From assembly GCA_021805485.1 (NCBI GenBank), contig JAJZFF010000302.1:1-11872 (forward strand): DNA of 11,872 nucleotides, read 5' to 3'. This DNA is from Pseudomonadota bacterium (GTDB lineage: Bacteria; Pseudomonadota; Alphaproteobacteria; Acetobacterales; Acetobacteraceae). Position numbers and translations under genes: made by a program. Of this stretch, positions 1 through 6,608 are shown piece by piece. Numbering within the stretch: the first letter of the stretch is position 1; each line of letters opens with the position of its first letter. The notes beneath the pieces were generated by a model. The model was not told the DNA's origin, did not search any database, and saw nothing but the letters and a program-made list of their open reading frames with translations.

Positions 1-789
1 GCCGAATTCGGCCTGCACGCCGCCCGCGCGCTGGAAGCGAAAATCGCCGAACTCGGTGCCGACAACATCGCCGCCTTCATCGGCGAGCCGATCCAGGGCG
101 CCGGTGGCGTCATCATCCCGCCCGCGACCTACTGGCCGGAAATCCAGCGCATCTGCCGCGAGAACGACATCCTGCTGATCGCCGACGAGGTGATCTGCGG
201 CTTCGGCCGCACCGGCCGCATGTTCGGCTGCGAAACCTTCGGCATCCAGCCTGACATGATGACCCTCGCCAAGGCCATCACCTCCGGCTACGCGCCGCTC
301 TCCGCCGTCATGGTGGGCGACCGCGTGGCCGAGGTGCTGATCAACGAGACCGGCGAGTTCTATCACGGCTTCACCTATTCCGGTCATCCGGTCTCCTGCG
401 CCGTCGCCCTCGCCAATCTCGACATCATCGAGCGCGAGGATCTTGCCGCCCGCGCCGCCGCCAGCGGCGAGATCCTGCGCGAAAGGCTGCATGCCGCGCT
501 GGACGACCTGCCGATCGTCGGCGAGATCCGCGGCGTCGGCCTGATCGGCGCGATCGAGCTGACCGCCGACCGGCGCACCCGCCGCCCCTTCGAGAAGACG
601 GGCCGCGTCGGCACGATCTGCCGCGACCACTGCTTCGCCAACGACCTGGTGATGCGCGCGGTGCGCGACACGATGGTGTTCGCGCCGCCGCTGATCATCG
701 GCGAAGCGGAAATCGATGACATGGTCGCCCGCGCCCGTCGCGCCATCACCGCGACGATGGATGAAGTGCGCGGCGAGATGGCGGTCTGA
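1..789 (+). CDS. Class III (omega) aminotransferase, polyamine:pyruvate type, 5'-truncated by window edge
   Basis: This is the C-terminal 262 codons of a PLP-dependent class III aminotransferase; the frame is open from base 1 and the start lies outside the window. Visible landmarks, numbered from the first residue in the window, are the pyridine-ring Asp in LIADEVICGFGRTG (about residues 60-73), the PLP Schiff-base Lys at residue 91 in TLAKAITSGYAPLSAVMV, and FYHGFTYSGHPVSCAVALAN (about 120-139). These place it in the omega-aminotransferase group that includes SpuC (putrescine/polyamine:pyruvate) and beta-alanine:pyruvate enzymes. Such enzymes move an amino group from a diamine or omega-amino acid to pyruvate in the cytoplasm. 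A PuuA-like ligase starts one base after its stop, probably in the same operon, which favours a polyamine substrate. The family is secure; the substrate is inferred from context. Confidence 0.93.
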   Translation, partial: AEFGLHAARALEAKIAELGADNIAAFIGEPIQGAGGVIIPPATYWPEIQRICRENDILLIADEVICGFGRTGRMFGCETFGIQPDMMTLAKAITSGYAPLSAVMVGDRVAEVLINETGEFYHGFTYSGHPVSCAVALANLDIIEREDLAARAAASGEILRERLHAALDDLPIVGEIRGVGLIGAIELTADRRTRRPFEKTGRVGTICRDHCFANDLVMRAVRDTMVFAPPLIIGEAEIDDMVARARRAITATMDEVRGEMAV

Positions 790-790
790 C

Positions 791-2152
791 ATGGACGCGA
801 TGGCGGCGTCGGCGGACCGGCGCGCGCTGCTCGCCGATTGCGAGCTGATCGAGGCGTTCATCATCGATGTGAACGGCGTTCCCCGCGGCAAGTGGCTGCA
901 GCGCGACCGGGCGGACGCGCTGTTTACCGGCGGCGTCGCCCTGCCGCGCTCGGCCTACCTGCTCGACATCTGGGGGCGGGACATCGTCGAGGGCGGCATC
1001 GCCTTCGACACCGGCGACCCGGACGGCAAGTGCTTCGCCGTGCCGCACAGCGTCGCCATCATGCCCTGGGCCGAGGGCCGCGCCGCCCAGGCGCTGCTCA
1101 CCATGCAGGAGCCGGACGGCTCGCTCTTCTACGCCGATCCGCGCGGCGTGCTGTCCCGCGTGATCGACCGCCTCGCCGCGCGCGGCCTCACCGCGGCGGT
1201 CGGGATCGAGCTGGAATTCTACCTGCTCGACCCGAACCGGACCGGCGGGCAGCGTGTCGCCCCGCGCGGCGCCGATGAAAGCCACTGGCGCGGGTGGCAG
1301 ACGGATACGCTGGGGCTCTGGGAGATCCACGACTACGAACCCGTGCTGCGCGATCTTCTGCGCGCGGCGGACGCCCAGTCGATCGCGCTCGACACGCTGA
1401 TCAGCGAGAACGGCCCCGGCCAGTTCGAGGTCACGCTGCACTACGCGGCGGATGCGCTGCGCATGGCCGACGATGCGGTGCTGTTCAAGCGCTCGGTCAA
1501 GCACATCGCCCGCAAGCACGGCCTCGCCGCGACCTTCATGGCCAAGCCCTTCGGCAACTGGGCCGGCAGCGGCATGCATGTCCATGTTTCGCTGCTCGAC
1601 CGCGCCGGCCGCAACGTCTTCACCGGCGATGCCGCGCGCGCCGCCCCGGCACTCTACCATGCGCTCGGCGGCCTCGTCGCGGCGATGCCGGACACGATGC
1701 TGACCTTCGCCCCGCACGCCAATTCCTACCGCCGCTTCGCCCCCGGCACCCATGCGCCCGTCTTTGGCGACTGGGGGCACGACAACCGCATGTCCTCGAT
1801 CCGGGTGATCAATGCCGACCCCGCCGCGGCCCGCATCGAGCACCGCGTCGCCGGGGCCGACTGCAATCCCTATCTCGTCCTCGCCGCCCTGCTCGGCGCG
1901 ATGGACAAGGGGATCGGGGAGGGGGCCGATCCGGGCGAGGAAACCTTCGGCGACAAGGTGGCCGCCACCGCGCCGCGCCTGCCAATCGCCTGGAGCCAGG
2001 CCACCGAGCGCTTCGCCAGCTCGCCCCTTACCCGCGCGATCTTCGGCGAAAGCTTCCAGTCCATCTTCGCCGCCTGCAAGCGCCAGGAAATCGCCGAGTT
2101 CCGTCGCCGGATCTCGGACGTCGAGTACGACGCCTATCTGAAGAACGCCTGA
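791..2152 (+). CDS. puuA: Glutamine synthetase family protein, gamma-glutamylputrescine synthetase (PuuA/SpuI-like)
   Basis: 453-residue glutamine synthetase fold enzyme. The N-terminal beta-grasp part carries DVNGVPRGK (26-34). The catalytic part keeps the metal ligands expected of the family: E140 and E142 in GIELEFYLLD, E206 and E213 in SENGPGQFEV, H263 in GSGMHVHVSL, and E350 in RIEHRVAGADCNPYL. It also has NSYRRF (311-316) and DNRMSSIRV. The IEHRVAGADxNPYL stretch and the C-terminal ISDVEYDAYL resemble E. coli PuuA (472 aa) rather than GlnA, and no GlnA-type adenylylation-site region is evident. PuuA ligates glutamate to putrescine using ATP. ATG at 791 is chosen because it follows the aminotransferase stop by one base; the frame is open further upstream but would overlap that gene. 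The pairing mirrors polyamine-utilisation clusters. The family is sure; other amines such as ethanolamine or isopropylamine remain possible substrates. Confidence 0.9.
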   Translation: MDAMAASADRRALLADCELIEAFIIDVNGVPRGKWLQRDRADALFTGGVALPRSAYLLDIWGRDIVEGGIAFDTGDPDGKCFAVPHSVAIMPWAEGRAAQALLTMQEPDGSLFYADPRGVLSRVIDRLAARGLTAAVGIELEFYLLDPNRTGGQRVAPRGADESHWRGWQTDTLGLWEIHDYEPVLRDLLRAADAQSIALDTLISENGPGQFEVTLHYAADALRMADDAVLFKRSVKHIARKHGLAATFMAKPFGNWAGSGMHVHVSLLDRAGRNVFTGDAARAAPALYHALGGLVAAMPDTMLTFAPHANSYRRFAPGTHAPVFGDWGHDNRMSSIRVINADPAAARIEHRVAGADCNPYLVLAALLGAMDKGIGEGADPGEETFGDKVAATAPRLPIAWSQATERFASSPLTRAIFGESFQSIFAACKRQEIAEFRRRISDVEYDAYLKNA

Positions 2153-2164
2153 CCCGGCGCCACG

Positions 2165-3253
2165 TCAGAACAGCGAAAGCTGGGCGGATGCCGCCTTCGC
2201 CGGCGGCTTCGCGAACTGCCCGCAATCGAGCGGCGGCGGCGCGTCGCTCAGCCCGAACTGCCGCGCCGCCCGGTGGAAGCGCGCGCGCAGCAGCGCGGCA
2301 TATGCGCCGGTGCCGCGGAACCGGCTGCCGAACGCGGCATCGTTGAGCGCGCCGCCGCGGGTCTGGCGGATCAGGCTCAGCACATGCGCGGCACGGTCGG
2401 GCATGGTGCGCTTCAGCCAGTCCTCGAACAATGCGCCGAGTTCGTGCGGCAGGCGCAGCAGGATGGCGCTGGCGCAGGACGCGCCGGCCCTGGCGCTCGC
2501 TTCGAGAATCCGCTCGAGCTCGGCGTCGTTCACCCCCGGTATCATCGGCGCCGCCAGCACGCCGACCGGAATTCCCGCCGCCTTCAGTCCGGTGATCGCA
2601 TCGAGCCGCCGCCCCGGCGCCGCCGCGCGCGGCTCCATCGCCCGCGCGAGTCGCGCGTCCAGCGTCGTCACCGAGAGGTGCACACGGGCCAGGTTGCGCG
2701 CTGCCATCCGCCCGAGAATGTCGACATCCCGCAGCACCCCGGCCGACTTGGTGACGATGGACACCGGATGCCCGAACCGCTCCAGAACTTCCAGCACCGC
2801 GCGGGTCAGCCGCAGCTGCCGCTCCACCGGCTGATACGGGTCGGTGTTCGATCCGAGCACGATCGGCGCCGCCTGGTAGCCCTTGCGCGAAAGCTCCCGT
2901 TCCAGAAGCGTCGCCGCCTCCGGCTTGAAGACCAGCTTCGTCTCGAAATCGAGCCCCGGCGACATGCCGATCCACGCATGGGTCGGCCGCGCATAGCAAT
3001 AGATGCAGCCATGCTCGCAGCCCCGATAGGGATTCAGCCCGCGATCGAAGCCGAGATCCGGGCTGTCGTTCCGGCTGATGACCGATTTCGTCGCATCGCG
3101 GATCAGCACGGTGGCCGGTGGCGGCGGCGCTTCGTCCAGCGTGCCCCAGCCGTCATCGAATGCGTCCTGCCGCACCGTCTCGAACCGGTTCGGCGGGTCC
3201 AGTCTTGTGCCGCGACCATCCGGCCGCAGCTTTCGGGGAATGACCGTTTCCAT
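2165..3253 (-). CDS. PA0069-family radical SAM protein (SplB-like), probably SOS-regulated
   Basis: 362-residue radical SAM enzyme. The [4Fe-4S]/SAM motif is C79-x3-C83-x2-C86 within NPYRGCEHGCIYCYARPTHAW. The N-terminus has the family's short PDGRGTRLDPPNRFE segment, and the middle contains LGSNTDPYQPVE (SAM-binding region) and SIVTKSAGVLRDVDIL. These match the PA0069 family, which is related to spore photoproduct lyase (SplB) but has no agreed function. The enzyme is presumably cytoplasmic and makes a 5'-deoxyadenosyl radical. ATG at 3253 is preferred because family homology begins almost at once and GGAACGAG just upstream can serve as a ribosome binding site. The gene converges with puuA (12-bp gap) and lies 88 bp downstream of manC on the same strand. 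Two GTTC-N7-GTTC boxes in that gap suggest LexA repression. Family assignment is firm; a role in DNA damage is inference. Confidence 0.92.
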   Translation of the reverse strand: METVIPRKLRPDGRGTRLDPPNRFETVRQDAFDDGWGTLDEAPPPPATVLIRDATKSVISRNDSPDLGFDRGLNPYRGCEHGCIYCYARPTHAWIGMSPGLDFETKLVFKPEAATLLERELSRKGYQAAPIVLGSNTDPYQPVERQLRLTRAVLEVLERFGHPVSIVTKSAGVLRDVDILGRMAARNLARVHLSVTTLDARLARAMEPRAAAPGRRLDAITGLKAAGIPVGVLAAPMIPGVNDAELERILEASARAGASCASAILLRLPHELGALFEDWLKRTMPDRAAHVLSLIRQTRGGALNDAAFGSRFRGTGAYAALLRARFHRAARQFGLSDAPPPLDCGQFAKPPAKAASAQLSLF

Positions 3254-3268
3254 GTTCTCGTTCCGTTC
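3254..3268 (-). promoter_or_regulatory. Putative LexA (SOS) box 1, GAAC-N7-GAAC, abutting the radical SAM start codon
   Basis: The minus strand reads GAAC GGAACGA GAAC immediately before the ATG at 3253 (GTTC-N7-GTTC on the plus strand). This is the direct-repeat operator known for alphaproteobacterial LexA. It overlaps the presumed ribosome binding site and lies at or just after the likely transcription start, where a bound repressor would block transcription. The match is seen in the sequence; binding is inferred. Confidence 0.7.
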
Positions 3269-3274
3269 TTGGTC

Positions 3275-3303
3275 AACACACCGGAATTCCGGCGCGAAGT
3301 CAA
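3275..3303 (-). promoter_or_regulatory. Candidate sigma-70-type promoter of the radical SAM gene
   Basis: On the minus strand a -35-like TTGACT (3303-3298) is followed after 17 bp by TGTGTT (3280-3275), a weak -10 (3 of 6 matches). It would start transcription near 3268, leaving a leader of about 15 nt. The LexA-type boxes lie directly upstream of the -35 and downstream of the -10. The -35 and spacing are good and the -10 is poor, so this is tentative. Confidence 0.35.
3281..3292. repeat. Perfect 12-bp palindrome between the two LexA-type boxes
   Basis: CCGGAATTCCGG is its own reverse complement. It lies in the spacer of the larger inverted repeat and inside the candidate promoter spacer. 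It could be a binding site for a dimeric regulator or help cruciform formation. It has no T-tract, so it is not a usual terminator for manC. Confidence 0.6.
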
Positions 3304-3318
3304 GAACAAAAACGGAAC
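3304..3318 (+). promoter_or_regulatory. Putative LexA (SOS) box 2, GAAC-N7-GAAC
   Basis: The plus strand reads GAAC AAAAACG GAAC, a textbook alphaproteobacterial-type box with an A-rich core. It lies 35 bp from box 1 (centres 50 bp apart), in the opposite orientation, and directly upstream of the candidate -35 of the radical SAM gene. The only flanking gene starting here is the radical SAM gene, since manC ends here, so that gene is the presumed target. Confidence 0.72.
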
Positions 3319-3330
3319 ATGGACTGTTTC

Positions 3331-3356
3331 AGCTACGCCCGTCAGCTACGCCCGTA
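3331..3356. repeat. 13-bp tandem direct repeat across the manC stop codon
   Basis: AGCTACGCCCGT occurs at 3331-3342 and again at 3344-3355, giving two tandem 13-bp units that differ only in the last base. The manC stop (TGA, 3344-3342) falls at the junction, and each copy carries an in-frame TGA equivalent, so the ManC sequence is the same with one copy or two. It looks like a recent slippage duplication. Confidence 0.7.
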
Positions 3357-4784
3357 TGTATCCTCGAAGCGGACGATGTCGTCCTCGCCGAGATACGAGC
3401 CCGACTGCACCTCGATCAGGGTCAGCGGAATCTTGCCCGGGTTCTCCATCCGGTGCACGCAGCCGAGCGGCAGGTAGATGCTCTCGTTCTCGCGCACGAG
3501 AAGCGTCTCCTCGTCCCGCGTCACCAGCGCCGAGCCGGCCACCACCACCCAGTGCTCCGCGCGGTGGAAATGCTTTTGCAGGCTGAGCTTCGCGCCCGGC
3601 ATCACCACGATACGCTTCACCTGGAAGCGGTCGCCCTGGATCAGGCTCTCATAGAACCCCCAGGGGCGGTAGACGCGGTTGTGATCCTCGGCCTCGGGGC
3701 GCTTCAGCCGCTTGAGCGCGTCCACCACGCGCTTGACGTTCTGCGCCTTGTCGCGGTGCGCGACCAGCACGGCATCCGGCGTTGTGACCACAACGGTATT
3801 CTCGAGGCCGAGCACCGCCGTCACCGCGCCGTCGCTGCGGACATAGCAACCCGTCGAGTCCTCGATCACCGCATCGCCGAGCGCCGCGTTGCCTGCCGCA
3901 TCCTTCTCCGCGATCTCCCAGATCGCCGACCACGAGCCGACATCCGACCAGCCGAGCGAGGCCGGCACGACCACGGCGCGATCGGTCTTTTCCGCAATCG
4001 CGTAGTCGATGCTGATTTCCGGCGAGCCGCGAAAGGCCTCCGCATCGAGCCGGATGAAATCGAGGTCGGGGCGGCGCGTGTCGAATGCCGCGCGCACGCT
4101 GCGGGCAACTTCGGGAGCGAGGCGCTCCATTTCCGACAGCATGGTCCGGGCGGTGGCGACGAACATGCCTGAATTCCAGTAATGCCGTCCGTCGGCGATC
4201 AGCGTCGCCGCCGTCGCGGCATCGGGTTTCTCGACGAAGCGGGCGATGCGGAACGCGCCATGATGCCCGGCGAGCGCCTCGCCCTGCTCGATATAGCCAT
4301 AGCCGGTCTCGGCCACGCTCGGCCGCATGCCGAAGGTCACGATGTGACCCTCCCGCGCGGCGGCGGCGGCGATGCCAAGCGCCTGGCCGAGGGCGGCCGC
4401 ATCCGCGATCGAGGCATCCGCGGCCATGATCCACATGACCTGATCCGGATCGCCCTCCGCCACCAGGAACGCGGCGGCCGCGATCGCCGGCGCGCTGTTG
4501 CGCCCGACGGGTTCGAGCAGGATCCGCGCCCCCGTGTGCCCGCTGCCGCGCAACTGCTCGGCGACGATGAAGCGGTGCTCGTCGTTCGCCACCACGATGG
4601 GTGCCGCGAACAGCTCGCCCTGCGCGCGCGACGCCGTCTCCTGCAACATGGTGCGCGAGGAGATCAGGGGCCAGAATTGCTTGGGATAGGATTTGCGCGA
4701 CACAGGCCACAGCCGCGTGCCGGTCCCCCCCGCAAGAATGACCGGAACGATTCCGGCGTCGCGCGCTTGTGTCTGATCAGGCAT
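3342..4784 (-). CDS. manC: Mannose-1-phosphate guanylyltransferase / mannose-6-phosphate isomerase (bifunctional)
   Basis: 480-residue type II phosphomannose isomerase/GDP-mannose pyrophosphorylase (ManC/AlgA/XanB family). The N-terminal nucleotidyltransferase domain has the GTP-binding signature LAGGTGTRLWPVSRKSYPKQF starting at residue 17, EPVGRNSAPA (91-100), FVEKP (183-187), YWNSGMF (202-208) and GWSDVGSW (278-285). The C-terminal cupin isomerase domain has PWGFYE (374-379), QKHFHRAEHW (403-412, metal-binding His/Glu) and LPLGCVHRMENPG (438-450). Length is normal for the family. It interconverts fructose-6-P and mannose-6-P and makes GDP-mannose for exopolysaccharide or LPS sugars. ATG at 4784 is supported by GGGGGAG six bases upstream. 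An oddity is AADASI (121-126), where relatives usually read ADH; A124 replaces His. It is transcribed divergently from the creatininase gene, and no glycosyltransferases are nearby. Confidence 0.96.
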   Translation of the reverse strand: MPDQTQARDAGIVPVILAGGTGTRLWPVSRKSYPKQFWPLISSRTMLQETASRAQGELFAAPIVVANDEHRFIVAEQLRGSGHTGARILLEPVGRNSAPAIAAAAFLVAEGDPDQVMWIMAADASIADAAALGQALGIAAAAAREGHIVTFGMRPSVAETGYGYIEQGEALAGHHGAFRIARFVEKPDAATAATLIADGRHYWNSGMFVATARTMLSEMERLAPEVARSVRAAFDTRRPDLDFIRLDAEAFRGSPEISIDYAIAEKTDRAVVVPASLGWSDVGSWSAIWEIAEKDAAGNAALGDAVIEDSTGCYVRSDGAVTAVLGLENTVVVTTPDAVLVAHRDKAQNVKRVVDALKRLKRPEAEDHNRVYRPWGFYESLIQGDRFQVKRIVVMPGAKLSLQKHFHRAEHWVVVAGSALVTRDEETLLVRENESIYLPLGCVHRMENPGKIPLTLIEVQSGSYLGEDDIVRFEDTYGRS

Positions 4785-4789
4785 GCAGG

Positions 4790-4796
4790 CTCCCCC
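4790..4796 (-). promoter_or_regulatory. Ribosome binding site of manC
   Basis: The minus strand has GGGGGAG ending five bases before the ATG at 4784, which supports that start. The rest of the 85-bp divergent gap (4785-4869) shows no convincing promoter hexamers in either direction. Confidence 0.6.
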
Positions 4797-4858
4797 AAAT
4801 CATCGCAGCTTCATTGCCAGCGGGCCGCCATTGCGTCCAGCATGGCGTCGTGTGGAAC

Positions 4859-4862
4859 AGGA
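4859..4862 (+). promoter_or_regulatory. Ribosome binding site deciding the creatininase-family start
   Basis: AGGA lies seven bases before ATG at 4870. It favours this start over the in-frame ATG at 4783, which would add 29 residues without family similarity and overlap the manC start region. Confidence 0.55.
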
Positions 4863-4869
4863 TGAAAAA

Positions 4870-5658
4870 ATGGAAAAGACCGGGCTCGACGATCTGACAA
4901 GCGCCGAACTGCGCGCCCTGCTGCCGCGCCGCCCGCTCGTGCTCCTGCCGCTCGGCAGCCAGGAGGATCAGGGCGCCCACGCACCGATGGGCGATTTCCG
5001 CCTCGCCGCCGCCCTGGCCGGGCGGATCGCGCGGGCGGCAACCGAGGCCGGCACATTGACGCTCGCCGCACCCGCGCTGCCCTTCGGCGCGGCGGACCAT
5101 TTCGGCGCGGTTCCCGGCGGCCTCGCCCTCGCGCCCGCGACATTCCGCGCCGTGCTCGCCGACCTGATCGCCGATCTCCGGCGCACCGGTCTCGACCGCA
5201 TCGTCATCCTCAACGGTCATGGCGGCAACGCGCCGCTGGTGCATGAGGTCACCCTCTCGATCCGCCGCGCCGGCGGGCCGATCATCCCTTCGTTCTATCT
5301 CTGGAAGGTCGCCCGCCGGCTGATGGAGCGGCGCATCGGCCCCGCTGCCGGCCGGTTCGGCCACGGCGCCGAGCCGCTCGCCTCGATCACCCTGGCCCTC
5401 CGCCCCGATGCCGCGCGGCCCGACCTCGCGGTGAAGCCCGCACCCGGCGCCAGATTGCTCGGCTGCCCGGTCATCGGCTTCGGCACGATCGGCTTCGAGG
5501 ACGTCGAGATCGACGCTCCGGCCGAATATCCCGAAATCGCCCCGTCCTCCGCCACGGCTGACGCCACCGGCGCCGATCCCGCCCTCGGCGCCGCCGTCAT
5601 CGCCGACCTCATCGCCCTCGCCGTCCGGTTCTGCGCCCATGTGGCCTCCCTGACATGA
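4870..5658 (+). CDS. Creatininase-family amidohydrolase
   Basis: 262-residue member of the creatininase (creatinine amidohydrolase) family, the usual length. The first metal-binding block is LLPLGSQEDQGAHAPMGDF (25-43), the second is LNGHGGNAPLVHE (114-126), and the GHGAEPLASITLALRP block (164-179) corresponds to the family's HAGExETS region. Family members are cytoplasmic binuclear metal hydrolases that cleave cyclic or linear amides such as creatinine or formamidopyrimidines. In classical creatininase the first block reads E-x-H; here it is E32-D33-Q34, so one usual His ligand is Gln, and the Asp (D42) is shifted by one. That marks a subfamily of unknown substrate, so 'creatininase' should not be read literally. 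The stop overlaps the next gene's start (ATGA), implying translational coupling to the permease. Confidence 0.88.
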   Translation: MEKTGLDDLTSAELRALLPRRPLVLLPLGSQEDQGAHAPMGDFRLAAALAGRIARAATEAGTLTLAAPALPFGAADHFGAVPGGLALAPATFRAVLADLIADLRRTGLDRIVILNGHGGNAPLVHEVTLSIRRAGGPIIPSFYLWKVARRLMERRIGPAAGRFGHGAEPLASITLALRPDAARPDLAVKPAPGARLLGCPVIGFGTIGFEDVEIDAPAEYPEIAPSSATADATGADPALGAAVIADLIALAVRFCAHVASLT

Positions 5659-6578
5659 GCGTCGTTCCCGCCTGGATTCCGATCACCATCGCCGCCGCCC
5701 TGTTCCAGGTCTGGCGCACGGCGCTGCAGGCCCGGCTGCGCGGCGCGCTCAGCGCCCCGGCGGCGGGCTTCGTCCGCTTCGTCTATGCTCTGCCGGCCGA
5801 TATCCTGCTGCTCGGCGCCGCCCTCTTCCTGCTCCGGCGGTCCCTGCCGGCGATCCCGCCCGCCTTCGTGCTCGACTGTCTTGCCGGCGGCGTCGCGCAG
5901 ATCTTCGGCACCATGCTGCTGATCATGGCCTTCGGCCATCGCAACTTCGTGGTCGGCACCGCCTATGCGAAGACCGAGGCGGCGCAGCTCGTCATCTTTT
6001 CCGTCCTCGTCCTTGGCGTGCGCATCCCGCCCGAGGCGATCGTCGGCATCATGCTTGCCGTCGCCGGCGTTCTCGCGCTGTCCTTCGCCGGCCAGAAATT
6101 CTCGGCCGCCGACCTGCTGCGCGCCTCGGCGCAGCCCGCCGCCCTTTGCGGTCTCGGCTCGGGCTTCAGCTTCGCCGTCACCGCGATCCTGCTGCGCAAC
6201 GCAACACTGACGCTTGGCGCCGACACGCCGGTCCTGCTCAAGGCGCTGCTGACCCTGACCGTGACCAACGCCCTGCAAACCTTGGCACAGGGCGGCTTCA
6301 TGGCGTTGCGGAACCGGGCCGAGCTTGCGAAATGCTTCACCCTCTGGCGCCGCGCCGCGCCGGTCGGCGTGCTCTCGGCCTTCGGCTCCGGCTGCTGGTT
6401 CGCCGGATTCGCGCTGACCAACGTCGCCCTGGTGCGTGGCCTCGGCCAGATCGAGATCCTGTTCACCCTCGCGGTCGGCCATTTCTTCCTGCGCGAACGC
6501 ACCAAACGCGGCGAGATCACCGGTCTCGTGCTGGTCGGGCTTGGAGTCGTGCTGATCGCGGCGGCCGGAATCGGTTAA
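5655..6578 (+). CDS. EamA/DMT-superfamily permease
   Basis: 307-residue integral inner-membrane protein, almost entirely hydrophobic, with about ten membrane segments in two five-helix halves, the standard EamA (RhaT/DMT) layout. The first half contains GFVRFVYALPADIL and GTAYAKTEAAQLVIFSVLVLG (with the Glu often seen in helix 4). The second half contains GSGCWFAGFALTNVALVRGLGQIEILFTLAVGHFFLRERTKRGE, the typical final motif with LxE/RExxxxxE-like charges before the last helix. Members export or import amino acids, nucleobases, drugs or sugars; the substrate cannot be read from sequence. The start shares ATGA with the upstream amidohydrolase stop, so the two proteins are probably made together. 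Transport of the amidohydrolase's substrate or product is a reasonable inference. The gene ends 30 bp from the convergent ispD. Confidence 0.9.
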   Translation: MSVVPAWIPITIAAALFQVWRTALQARLRGALSAPAAGFVRFVYALPADILLLGAALFLLRRSLPAIPPAFVLDCLAGGVAQIFGTMLLIMAFGHRNFVVGTAYAKTEAAQLVIFSVLVLGVRIPPEAIVGIMLAVAGVLALSFAGQKFSAADLLRASAQPAALCGLGSGFSFAVTAILLRNATLTLGADTPVLLKALLTLTVTNALQTLAQGGFMALRNRAELAKCFTLWRRAAPVGVLSAFGSGCWFAGFALTNVALVRGLGQIEILFTLAVGHFFLRERTKRGEITGLVLVGLGVVLIAAAGIG

Positions 6579-6608
6579 GGCGTCGCGCCGGGGCCGGGCA
6601 GGGCGGCC

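Larger units (their letters stand above)
3249..3323. repeat. Imperfect 23-bp inverted repeat containing both LexA-type boxes
   Basis: Arm 3249-3271 (read on the minus strand) and arm 3301-3323 (plus strand) both read CAAGAAC, seven bases, then GAACATGGA. About 18 of 23 positions agree, and the differences fall in the N7 core. The 29-bp spacer holds a perfect 12-bp palindrome whose centre is within one base of the centre of the whole repeat. The left arm includes the start codon of the radical SAM gene. Confidence 0.75.

Noticed and set aside
746..1843. 365-codon open frame antisense to the puuA-like gene
   Set aside because: It is rich in Arg, Ala, Gly and His, has no recognisable motif and lies wholly opposite a gene with intact catalytic residues; a GC-rich shadow.
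3319..3420. A plus-strand start (ATGGACTG) after LexA-type box 2 that might mark a small SOS gene antisense to manC
   Set aside because: The frame runs into DNA opposite the conserved ManC C-terminus and gives no recognisable peptide; the ATGG is better explained as part of the inverted repeat.
4783..4869. N-terminal 29-residue extension of the creatininase-family protein
   Set aside because: The added residues do not look like the family, overlap the manC start region, and the ATG at 4870 has a well-placed AGGA.
5295..6482. 395-codon open frame antisense to the creatininase and EamA genes
   Set aside because: Low-complexity composition rich in Glu, Gly, Ala and Arg, no motifs, and opposite two well-supported genes.
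6579..6608. Possible terminator between the convergent permease and ispD genes
   Set aside because: GC-rich but no clear stem with a T-tract.
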